NCBI GenBank assembly: GCA_038049695.1
Contig: CP142451.1
Span: 44,899,001-44,963,000, forward strand
DNA: 64,000 bases
Source of the DNA: Cinnamomum chago
Taxonomy: Eukaryota; Streptophyta; Magnoliopsida; Laurales; Lauraceae
Direction: 5' to 3'
Shown: piece by piece, positions 55,077-64,000 of the stretch
Layout of the letters: every line of letters starts with the position of its first letter
How positions within the stretch are numbered: position 1 is the first letter of the stretch
Program-made: the position numbers and the translations under genes
The notes under the pieces: generated by a model
Seen by the model: only the letters and a program-made list of their open reading frames with translations
Told to the model about the DNA's origin: nothing
Databases searched by the model: none

Positions 55077-56280
55077 GAAGTTCATTCCTTTTCAAAAGTT
55101 GGAGATTTTGAAGCCCTCTTTTGAGGTGTTTTGAGACAAAGAAAAGGGGATGAACTAAGAGAGACCAAGGGGTCAATTGGAGAGCTAAAGCTTGGATTAA
55201 TGAAGTTAAATCTCTAAGTAAGATCTACATTCCTTAATCATATGTTATATGCTTTGTTTAAATTATTGGTAAATGATTTTTAACATTATAACTATGATGT
55301 GCTGAATCCATTCTTCTCTTAATCTTTGATCTAATTAAGATTGGATCTTCACCTTGATTTCAATCCAAGTAGTTTTAAAATCTTTCTTAATCATGCTTAG
55401 ACAAAATCTTTGTTTTTCTTTTATAGCATGAGTGTTTTACTTGGTTGAATCTTCATTTGTTGTTTTCATTCATTTGAACTTTAGTTAAATTAATTTGGTT
55501 TTGAAAACAACATTGCACATGCATCACATGTTCGAAGTTAGTCATTTTCATACAACTTGTGAGTCCTTGATTTTCATATCACTAACAAGTTGATTTTCAT
55601 ACATGTGATTTGCATTAAACTTCAATCAAATCTTTTATGTGCCTTAAACTTTTAAATGCTTTGAGCATATATTGATAGAATATATTGATTGAGCCTTCTT
55701 TTTAAACTTGGTTGAAGTTATCACACACATCATGAGCATACATCTTTGCATTGATTTAGTGTTTGTGTGAGTTTGTTTTTCACTTTCATATTAGCCTATT
55801 TAAGAGGCAATTCCATTGAGCTTAAATTGTATCTCTTAGAGTGTTCTTTTGTGAAGTCACCCTTCTTTGAGAAATCCTTCATTTGTAAAGGTTATTGCTT
55901 AGCCTAAGAAAAGCATTGTGTAAAGGTTATTGCTTAGCCTAGAAAAGCATTGTGTAAAGGTTGTTGTTGAGCCTAGAAAAGCAACATTGTAAAGGCTATT
56001 GCTTAGCCTATTGAAAAGCATAAATAGTGGAAATCTGGTGGGGTGTTGGATCACAAGCCGGTAGTGGATGTAGGCATTGAGGCCGAACCACTATAAATCC
56101 TTGTGTGATGGTGCTTGCTTTGTGGTGATTGTTTTTATTAAGCTTCCGCATTTTATTTGTAATCATCACTTGTGACTAGTTTAAGGTAAAGAAGTTAAAA
56201 TTTGTCATAATTGGTCACATATTGTAGCTCACCCTATTCACCCCCCCCCCCCCTCTAGGGTTCGGATCCCAGGACTTTCA

Positions 56281-58323
56281 GGTATCATCTATCTGATCTC
56301 GGATACTCAGTGGGTCAACCCTACCTAAGTCGTACCAAAAAAAGTTGGCGTCACTGTAGTGAAGAATGCGAAGAATGAACTCATCCCTACCCAGATACCC
56401 ACGGGTTGGAGGGTATATATTGACTACCGAAAGCTCAATGCGGTCACGCATAAGGACCATTTTCTACTACCCTTTTTGGACCAAATTTTGGAAAGGGTAG
56501 CAGGCCACTTGTACTACTGCTTCTTGGATGGATACTCATGATACAACAAGATAGAAATCGCCCTGAGGACCAAGAGAAAACCACATTCACATGTCCATTC
56601 GAAATTTTTGCGTGCCGGCGAATGCCCTTTGGATTGTGCAATGCTCCCACTACTTTCCAATGTTTCATGCTCAGTGACATGGTGGAACAATTCCTTGAGG
56701 TCTTCATGGATGATTTCTCCATTTTCAATAATTCTTTCAAAGAATGCTTAAGTAATTTGGAAAAGGTCCTCGTTAGATCCAAAGAGAAGAACCTGGTGCT
56801 AAATTAGGAGAAATGTCATTTCATGGTTCGCCGGGGAATAGTCCTTAGCCATATTGTTTCTTCCAAGGGAACGGAAGTTAACAAGTCAAAAATAAATTTG
56901 ATCTCAAATCTGCTCATCCTAAAAACCGTTAGAGACATCAGATCATTCTTAGGGCATGATGGCTTTTACATAAGGTTTATAAAAAAATCTAGTGTTATCT
57001 CCAGACCACTGTGCAACCTTTTGTTAAAAGATACCCAATGTGAGTGGACTGAGGCATGCCACGAAGCTTTCACCAAGCTAAAGGGCATGCTGACTTCCAC
57101 TCTGATTATGCAATCGCCTAACTGGAGCTTGCCCTTTGAACTCATGTGCGATGCAAGTGATTATACGGTTGGGGATGTGTTGGGACCACATAAGGGAAAA
57201 AAATCGTATGTGATTTATTATGTAAGTCAGACTTTGAATAGTGCACAGATCAATTATTCCACCACAGAGAAAGAATTTTTGGTTGTGGTCCTTGCGCTAG
57301 ACAAATTCCGTTCATACTTTCTAGGATCCAAGATCATTGTGTTCACCGATCATTCGGCGCTGAAATACCTTCTTTCTAAGAATGATGCAAAACCGCGCAT
57401 CAATCGTTGGATCCTTCTATTCCAAGAATTTGATATTGAAATCCTTGATAAAAGGGGAGTAGAAAATGTAATTACAAATCATCTATTAAGACTTGTCATT
57501 TCTGAATCTTTGGAATCCACACCCATCCAGGACAACTTCCCTGACGAACAGTTGTTCGCAGTATCCCAACTTCCCTAGTATGCAGACATTGCCAACTATC
57601 TTGCTACAAGCACAGTCCCAGAACATTGGAAAAACGAAGATAGGGATAAATTCTTTTCTGAGGTTTGGAATTTTTTCTGGGATGACCTGTATTTTTTAAA
57701 TACTGCCCAGACCAAATCATTAGGAGGTGTGCGCTAGATGATGAGCAAAACGGTGTCAACTCCTTTTGCCATTCATAGGCTTCTGGGGTACATTTCTCTT
57801 CAGAAAGACCGCCTTTAAGATCATGCAATGCGTTTTTTACTGGCCCACCCTTTTTAGAGATGTTCATGAATATTGCAAGTCTTGTGAAAACTGTCAAAAA
57901 TTAGGTTCCATCTCAAGAAGGAACATGATGCCCCTGAACCCGATTTTGATCATTGAGTTGTTTGATGTATGGGGAATAGATTTCATGGAACCGTTCCCCC
58001 TAGTTTTGGTTATCTCTACATTTTAGTAGCTGTTGATTATTTGTCCAAGTGGATTGAAGCTATCCCATGTCTGACAAATGATGCTAATGTTGTTATCAAA
58101 TTTCTGAAGAAGCACATACTTTCTAGATTCGGGACCCCATGAGCCATCATTAGTGATGGTGGTACCCACTTCTGTAATCGTGTAATCGAGGCTTTGTATA
58201 AAACATACAAAATTACACCCAAAGTGGCTACGCCCTATCACCCGTAGACTATTGGGCAAGTTGAGGTCTCAAATCGGGAAATCAAACGTATATTGGAGAC
58301 CACAGTAAACCCTACTCACAAAG
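56281..58323 (+). pseudogene. pol: Athila-like pol, right part of Athila #1 (RT, RNase H, integrase; broken)
   Basis: Begins inside pol just before RT (WVNPT..VVPKK type, then GWRVYIDYRKLNAVTHKDHF). A stop near 56537 follows GYS, and the frame continues with MPFGLCNAPTTFQ and the active-site FMDD at 56703-56714. Another stop is near 56805. RNase H (MCDASDYTVG...FTDHSALKYLLSKNDAKPR) is open within 56823-57578. Integrase is heavily frameshifted but keeps IDFMEPFP near 57985, VDYLSKWIEA, ISDGGTHF near 58155 and a Glu in GQVEVSNREIKRIL. It stops where the second Athila LTR inserted. RNA-dependent DNA synthesis and integration are family roles; this copy is dead. Confidence 0.88.
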
Positions 58324-59945
58324 TGATAAGTCCACAAAATTGTAGTTTTCATTCATCATTTTATGTTACTTTGTGGACTTAATTAGGGTAATTTGCACTC
58401 AATTTCATAATTCCATGCATTTGAGCATTAAAGTTGGAATTTTATTCAAAATCATCAATCTTGCATGAATTTTATGAAATCATTGGTTTACATCATCCTA
58501 GTGTCACACCAATTAACTTTTTGATTCTTGCATCATCAATTAGTTCATGGAAAATCATCCAGTGGTGCATTCATGTGCTTGATCTCATTTGGGTCCTATG
58601 CATGACACTTATGAATTTTATACATATTATGGCTGAATTATTCTTTTTATTCTTGTAGGGAAACTTCAATTTTTTTGGGATCCACTTGAAAAAAAAGAAA
58701 AAGAAAGTGCCCAAGCACTTTGGAAGTCTAACCAAAGGGGTCCCCACCATGCATGGATGTTCCATACTTATAGACTCTCTTATGTGCACAACTTTTGATT
58801 TTCGCATCCACGTCAACAAGCAATCTTATGAGATATTTTTGGAATTATACAAAGAAGGTGTGTGCACCAAAGACAACAAAATTAAGAAAGAGAAGCATCT
58901 CAAAGTCAAAAGTCTTTCCAAAGGAAAAGTTAGCTTGGAGAACAATAAAGAATCCCTACAAATAAGGAAAAAAGAGACCTAAAAGGGTGGTACTTCTTTA
59001 CTAAAATGGGCTTTGCAAAAAGCATAAAAGGGGAGTGGGGGAGGCATGATGGAGACACCCTATAAGCGACCACATTCCCACATGTCCAAACAACTCCACC
59101 CATCTTTCTTTGGTTTATTCTCTCCTAGCCACACCTTCTCTTCCTTACTCTTTTCTCCATTATTTTATTTTGGTAGCCTTGGGCCATGTCCAAAGATTTA
59201 TTTTGAAGGAGAATCTTTGTGAAGGAGAAGTTGTAAAAAGGAAGTTCTCAATGAAAATCATAACTTTTGCAATGGAGGAGTAGATTATTTTGGATCGGAG
59301 CACAAAGTGAAGTTAAGTGATTTTATTTTCGTTTTATGGCTTTATTTAATTTTTATGTCACTATGATGCATGTTAAATAGAATAATAGACCTGCCTTCGC
59401 ACCATGGACAAACCTCTGCTTTATATTTTTAATAAATTTATTTTTGATCATTTAATCTTCTTTTGATAAAATATACTTAGGTTTTCATGCCTTTGATATT
59501 TTACGCTTAATTTGTTAACTGAGGCTCAAAGTAATTTATATTTTTATGAGGTGATGGAGATCTTGGGTTCTTCTGCTTAAGAATTGAATTTTAAAAGAAA
59601 AATATCTTCCAGATCAGAAACATTGAGTTGCTTTTTACCTGAGTTATTTGCAAGACAAAAGACTAAATTAAAGCATGTGGATTGAGAATTGAAATTAATT
59701 AATGGACTCTTTGTTGCTCTGATCTACCTTTATCATAATTGTTATCCGTTTATCTTGCATAGTAGCTTTATCTCTCATTCAAATCTTGATTTATTTATTT
59801 TTCATTATAAAAAAATCAGAGTTTAATAAATAAAAAAAAGATGTTTCAGTAGTGCTCCCTCTGGAATTCGACTTGGACTTGCCACTGTCTCAAAAAGACG
59901 GCTTTGCACTTGCAGTATTAAAAGATTGAATTTAAATTCACATCA
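58324..59945 (+). repeat. 5' LTR of Athila #2
   Basis: TGATAAGTCCACAAAATTG to TTAAATTCACATCA, 1622 bp. The left boundary is fixed by interruption of the Athila #1 integrase frame and the right one by the PBS. A possible TATA (ATAAAAG) is at 59024-59030. A 98-codon open frame at 58686-58982 is Lys-rich and probably not a gene. Confidence 0.85.
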
Positions 59946-59947
59946 AG

Positions 59948-59972
59948 TTTTTGGCACCGTTGCCAGGGAGCC
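59948..59972 (+). other. Primer-binding site of Athila #2
   Basis: TTTTTGGCACCGTTGCCAGG and the next bases GAGCC. This is the Athila-type site (usual form TTTTTGGCGCCGTTGCC), with an A replacing G in the GGCGCC core, starting two bases after the LTR. Confidence 0.9.
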
Positions 59973-61130
59973 AAATCTGAGTTTTTTTTTGTTAAAAATC
60001 TGATTTTTTTTAGATTCATATGCATACTAATTAATATTTAGGTTGCATTAGTTGTTTAGTCATCTAATTTGCATTAGTAGTGTTCTTTACAATTAGTTTT
60101 AGTTCGTATTTCACTTTGCTAATTTTTCTGACTTTTCTTCTTTTTTTTTGGATTTTTCTGATATTTTTTTAGTATTAATTGAATTTTTGAAATAAATTTT
60201 TTTTGAAGGATTTCTTTTAATTTCGAATTTCAGTAAATAAAAACGAAAAAAAAATAGATTGGTTTAACTAATTTCTTGATTAAATTAGGATAAGATAGAA
60301 TTTTGATTTGGTTTCTTAACTTAGGATTTACTAACAAGAGTTTCTTTTGGATAGGTTACCTTGCTAAAAGGAGAATTGCACAAAATTAGGAAATTGCGTG
60401 GATTTTCTCTAAGGAAACAAGTTGCTCTCAGAATTGCAAAATCTGCCAAAAGAGGTTAAGCTTACACAGTTAAAGTATTAACGTGGACCCGTTGTAAGAG
60501 TTTTTAAACTGTACCCCACGAACCTTTTATTTGCAAGTGGGGCTTGAGTGATTTAAATTTTTGTAAAGTATGAATGCTTGATTGACACACCATTTAATTG
60601 GATACACACTTAGTTAAGGGCAATCCACCCCAAAAATTTAAGGTCTAGATTTCATCACCAAATCCTAGCCCAATTAGGCTTAACCACTTCTCACATAGTA
60701 ACCTAAATATTAATTAAAATCAAGTGGAAACGAGACCATATGACTCGAGCTCAGTAGGACGAAGACCACAAAAGGTTGCACTAGTTTGCGCTCTTTGGTC
60801 AAGTTGATGTCTAGGTAAGTCCTGTCCCTACCAAAAAGGGTGGCAGTCTCTGTTCTAAGAGTTTGGTTCTTAAGCGGGACCCTTGCCAAGTGCATTGTGA
60901 CCCCACCACTCATCCTGGGGACTTACCTGGTCAATTTGGCTTCATAAGACTGGATTGGAGGCCTTAGTGCACTATTCAAACCAGTTAGGAGTTGTCTAGT
61001 GAGTTAGGCTAATCCTCGGATAATTTCTTATGCTCAATCTTTGTGTTTGACTACTTGTGCATCATCTAGTAAGACCATTAGGGCCCCGTACATAGATTAT
61101 GCTTGTATTTCTTCAAGGTTGAATCTGATG
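59973..61130 (+). other. Leader of Athila #2, non-coding
   Basis: AT-rich, with T runs around 60140-60200 and no supported ORF. A long untranslated leader before gag is usual for Athila elements. Confidence 0.65.
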
Positions 61131-61131
61131 C

Positions 61132-62800
61132 ATGTGCTCTAAACCTAAGAGAGAGAAACTGTGGGTACGCAAGAGTAAAATGTTAGTCAGGATAGAGCCC
61201 GAATTAGCCTTAACCGTTGTTGGAAAGTCTTCCATCTTTGCAGAAATTGTTAGGATGGCTGATCAAATGGACCCACCCATGACTTTGAAGGACTACATGT
61301 ACCCCACTAGGACAACACAATCGTCCTGCATCACCCTACCTCAGACCAATGCTGCATGCGAGTTGAAATCTGGCATGATCCAGATGCTCCCAGTATTCCG
61401 TGGGCTAGACCAGGAAAATCCATATCAACATGTTAGGGATTTGAGGACATCTGTGGGACCATGAGAATCAATCACATGACTAAGGAGGCCCTTAAACTTA
61501 GCTTATTTCCTTTCTCCCTAAAAGAAAAGGCTAATGCTTGGCCTTATGCCTTACAGGCCGGGTCCATCACGACATAAGCCAAGCTAGTCGAAGAATTTTA
61601 CAAAAAATTCTACTCCAAGCAGAAAACCACATCGATTAGGCAGGCCATCAATGGATTCCATCAAATGGAAGGGGAGACACTTTACAATTATTTGGAACAG
61701 TTCAAGGACCTCTTAATCCAGTGTCCCCATCATGGATTTGAAAAAAATCCGATTGGTCCAGATCGTGTGGCGTTTAGATTACCCTACAAAGCAAATGGTG
61801 GAATCTTTTTGTAGTGGGAAGTTTACACAGAAGACAGCGGATGAAGCATGGACATTTTTTTAAGAAACCGCTGAAAACACATTGCAGTGGTCCCCTATCA
61901 AGAGGGAGCCCATCAAACCCACCATTCCTGAAAGGGGGGGGGGGTGTTCAAGATTGAACCCAAAATTGAGGTAGAGGCCAAATTGGCCACATTGGTGAGG
62001 AGAATAGAGGCCTTAGAGTTGAACCAAAAGCCCACTCCAAACACTTTGGAGTCATTGAAATATAATCAGGCCATGAGTGGAGGGATTGACCCAACAACGT
62101 TCGGCCAGACCGAGTCTATTGAGGATGTGAATGCGCTTTATCAAAACACTTGTTTTGATAATCGTTAGAGGTATGACCCATACTCCAACACCTACAATCC
62201 AGGTTGGAGGGATAACCTGAACTTTTCTTGGACCAAAGGCCCAACTCAAGGTGGCCCATCTCAGTCTACTCAATTTCAGCCCAATCAATCTCAAGTCAAT
62301 GCCCCACCCGGTTTTCAAAAACCCAACTTCAACCCCTGTCCATTGACCTAGAGGGTAGATTCTTTAAAAGAGGTCATGAAACTCATGTCTCAAACCACGA
62401 CCCAATTGTCTCAGAGTACTGCTCAATTCCAGCAAACCACTACTCAACTTTTGAATGGCCACACTCAAACCGTTGCAAAATTGGAATATCATATGGGCCA
62501 ACTGGCCAACTCCATCAGTGCTAGAGACAAGGGAACCTTCCCTAGTCAATTCGAACCTAATCCCAAGGGCCAAGTTATTCATGATCCGAAAGGAAAAGGC
62601 TCGGAATAAGTCAAATCCATAATCACCCTTAGGACGGGTACAAGGGTTGATAACAAGGTCAAACTACCCAAGGAACCTGAGGAAGAAGCAAGTGAGAAAG
62701 TGGAAACTGACGAACCAAGTGTCAATGCTGAACGATCACCTAGTGAGCCCACTCCTAGGACCGAAAATAAAGATGAAAACTCATTAGAAAAATTTTAGAT
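61132..62800 (+). pseudogene. gag: Athila #2 gag (broken)
   Basis: An open stretch 61132-61464 ends in FRGLDQENPYQHVRDL. A frameshift leads to the Gag core (LKLSLFPFSLKEKANAW, then LVEEFYKKFYSKQKT, then FHQMEGETLYNYLEQFKDLLIQCPHHGF, about 61490-61740), with a stop after SITT near 61573. Further stops, a frameshift near 61740 and an 11-G run at 61937-61947 follow. 61944-62610 holds Gag tail pieces rich in Gln, Asn and Pro. No zinc knuckle is visible. The shell-forming role is known for the family; this copy cannot make it. Confidence 0.85.
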
Positions 62801-62905
62801 AACTAGAAATATTAGGGAAAGATCAAGTAAATAGTCAAGATTTTAGGACCTTGATTTGAGTATATTTGTGCTTAGCCATAAATTGAGTGCCATTTCAAAA
62901 TTAAA

Positions 62906-63310
62906 TGTGGATTTTGGAATTAATTGGCTTCCACAATGGGCCCCACAGATTAATTAATCCTATCAAATATCTAAAGAAAAATAAGGAGAAAAATGTCCAT
63001 AATGGGCCCCTCAGATTAATCTTATTGAATATTGAAAGGAAAATAAGGAGAAAAAAATAACAAAATATAGCCAATGAAAGTGGCACCTGCTCTGATATAA
63101 AAAAAACTCTTCATGTGTTGGTATAAAAAAAGTGGCCCTCGTAATTGTGAATTTGTCAATAAAGAAGACTTGAAAATTTATTTGGTTAAATTAGAAAATA
63201 TAAATAATTATATATTAAGTGTGGATTTTGAAATTAACTGGTTTCCATAATGGTCCCCACAGATTAACCATACCAAATACTGAAAGAAAAAGTAAGAAAA
63301 AAAAAGGATC
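62906..63310. repeat. Three diverged direct repeats (~65-90 bp)
   Basis: Units share TGTGGATTTTGRAATTAAYTG (first and third), CCAYAATGGGCCCCWCAGATT and RATAAGGAGAAAAA. The second unit is shorter and adjacent to the first. Confidence 0.8.
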
Positions 63311-63639
63311 AAAATATTGTCTATGAAAGTGCCCCAAATTTATGCAACTTAGATATGATATGAAGGTCCCACAAATTGATATGCAATAACATTTAATAGA
63401 TACATGCTCACTGATCACTAAAATCATAGCCAAAGAGCCTTTATTCTTTTTTATTTTTGGTTAGTTTAATAATATGTGGGGCCTTTTCAAGATAAATTAT
63501 TATTGTATGCTATGTTTTAGGTAAGGGATAAATATCTTATTTCAAGAATATCTTAGATTTGCATTGAGATATTTTAGGTGATGAGATTAGATTAGAAGGG
63601 TAATTCCGGAATGTAGCATTGCAAAAAGTCTTAGGATGC

Positions 63640-63720
63640 GCCACGTGTCATCCTCCTAGGAAGCCCCTTGCCGCCATGTGTTGCTCCCCCACGAAAAGGG
63701 CATTACTTTACTATATATAA
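63640..63720 (+). promoter_or_regulatory. Possible core promoter: G-box plus TATA box
   Basis: GCCACGTGTCA (an ABRE-like G-box, CACGTG core) at 63640-63650 and TATATATAA at 63712-63720, about 60 bases apart. The spacing is suitable for a plant promoter firing rightward, but no ORF follows within the window. Confidence 0.3.
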
Positions 63721-64000
63721 TGGTAGTTGTATGATAGTAGGAGACCAAAATCCTAGTGGACCCAAGTTATTTTGTGAATCGAAATACTTTATCCTGTTGG
63801 CCTACTTATAAAAATATAAGGCATTAAAAATAAATGCCTCCGCTTGATATTGGCCCTTAATAAATTTTAATCAAACTAAAATTGGGCCAATCAAATTTAT
63901 CACTTTTAAGACATGTGAATAAAAAATATATGTGATGGTGGGACCAAGTCCTTAGAGAATCCCCCTCTTTTATCTAATGGACCCAAGTTGTTTTTTTTTA

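Larger units (their letters stand above)
10093..56280 (+). mobile_element. Element A: non-autonomous SIRE-like copia element, gag only, multiply nested
   Basis: LTRs start TGTTAGGAATTTT and end GGACTTTCA. A TGGTATCAGAGC primer-binding site follows the 5' LTR and a GCAAAGGGGGAGAT purine tract precedes the 3' LTR. Own sequence: 10093-10623, 12886-14752, 49125-51298 and 54161-56280. The only protein remnant is a Gag-type coiled coil with a zinc knuckle; no protease, integrase or RT is found. The flanks GATGG (left) and GGTAT (right) are not a TSD, and both are Athila sequence, so the left end probably comes from a different copy joined by deletion. SIRE-like is inferred from the coiled-coil Gag tail and repeated purine tracts. 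Confidence 0.75.
54521..56280 (+). repeat. 3' LTR of element A
   Basis: TGTTAGGAATTTTGTATATTGC to GGACTTTCA, 1760 bp and uninterrupted. It contains the GTCGAC cluster, the TATA box, short tandem units at 55885-56020 (AAAGGTTATTGCTTAGCCTA type) and a C13 run at 56241-56253. Confidence 0.92.
58319..64000 (+). mobile_element. Athila #2: second Athila-like element, 5' portion only
   Basis: The 5' LTR (58324-59945) is followed by the characteristic PBS and a broken gag, all on the plus strand. The insertion target is the integrase of Athila #1; the five bases before it are CAAAG, but the matching copy would lie beyond the window. Recognisable Athila sequence ends about 62800, so the right part may belong to something else. 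Confidence 0.8.
62806..64000. other. Unclassified AT-rich region with local repeats
   Basis: No supported protein. It holds three related segments (62906-62996, 62997-63062, 63220-63310), a GCCACGTGTCA element at 63640-63650 and a TATATATAA box at 63712-63720. The phrase TGGACCCAAGTT recurs near 63757 and 63979. It could be another LTR, a further insertion in Athila #2, or the edge of a promoter. Confidence 0.45.

Noticed and set aside
10093..56280. A normal intact insertion of element A with TSD
   Set aside because: The flanking pentamers GATGG and GGTAT differ and the Athila flanks are not contiguous, so a secondary deletion is more likely.
58686..58982. 98-codon open frame with a Lys-rich N-terminus
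   Set aside because: It lies inside the Athila #2 LTR, starts in an A-rich run, and has no recognisable domain.

Overview
This window looks like intergenic DNA from a large, repeat-rich flowering-plant genome. I find no convincing host gene, tRNA or rRNA. Almost every interpretable stretch belongs to an LTR retrotransposon: Ty1/copia and Ty3/gypsy (Athila-, Ogre/Tat- and Tekay-like). Evidence is TG...CA long terminal repeats, exact 5-bp target-site duplications (TSDs), tRNA primer-binding sites (PBS), polypurine tracts (PPT) and gag/pol coding remnants. Lineage names come from remembered family features, not database searches. I cannot name the species.

Layout. 1-1690: unclassified sequence with a GC-rich palindrome cluster. 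1709-8866: decayed Ty1/copia element with its 3' LTR (7107-8866), interrupted in the protease by a reverse solo LTR (2785-4465, TSD GTTAT). 8867-9654: minus-strand LTR-like fragment. 9655-10092 and 56281-58323: two parts of one Athila-like element. Between them lies a non-autonomous, gag-only SIRE-like copia element ('element A', 10093-56280) carrying nested insertions. Its 5' LTR contains a truncated family-G LTR (10624-12885). Its internal region holds a minus-strand Ogre/Tat-like giant (14753-49119, TSD ATAAG) and a plus-strand solo LTR (51299-54155, TSD GCATT). The first LTR of the giant (31053-49119) is split by a Tekay-like Ty3 element (32937-41952, TSD CAGGG) and by a minus-strand solo LTR (45098-48900, TSD AGTAG). 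From 58324 a second Athila-like element has inserted into the integrase of the first; its LTR, PBS and broken gag are visible before the window ends in unclassified AT-rich DNA.

Nesting is at least four deep: Athila, then element A, then Ogre-like, then Tekay-like. Only two long coding frames are open: the Tekay-like pol (35971-39042), which keeps RT, RNase H and an integrase with a canonical D-D35-E triad but has lost gag and most of the protease, and a 1321-residue ORF of unknown function in the Ogre-like element (30684-26719, minus). Several elements lack essential genes although their LTR pairs are nearly identical, suggesting movement in trans by relatives elsewhere.

The least ordinary signals are: GC-rich, six-base-palindrome minisatellites (GTCGAC, CGATCG, GCTAGC, GGCGCC) inside LTRs of unrelated families; a chimeric LTR near 10.6 kb for which one deletion explains four anomalies; the 1321-residue ORF with Arg-rich tandem repeats; and a TACTAAC branch-point plus splice-acceptor signal just before the start codon of the Tekay-like element.
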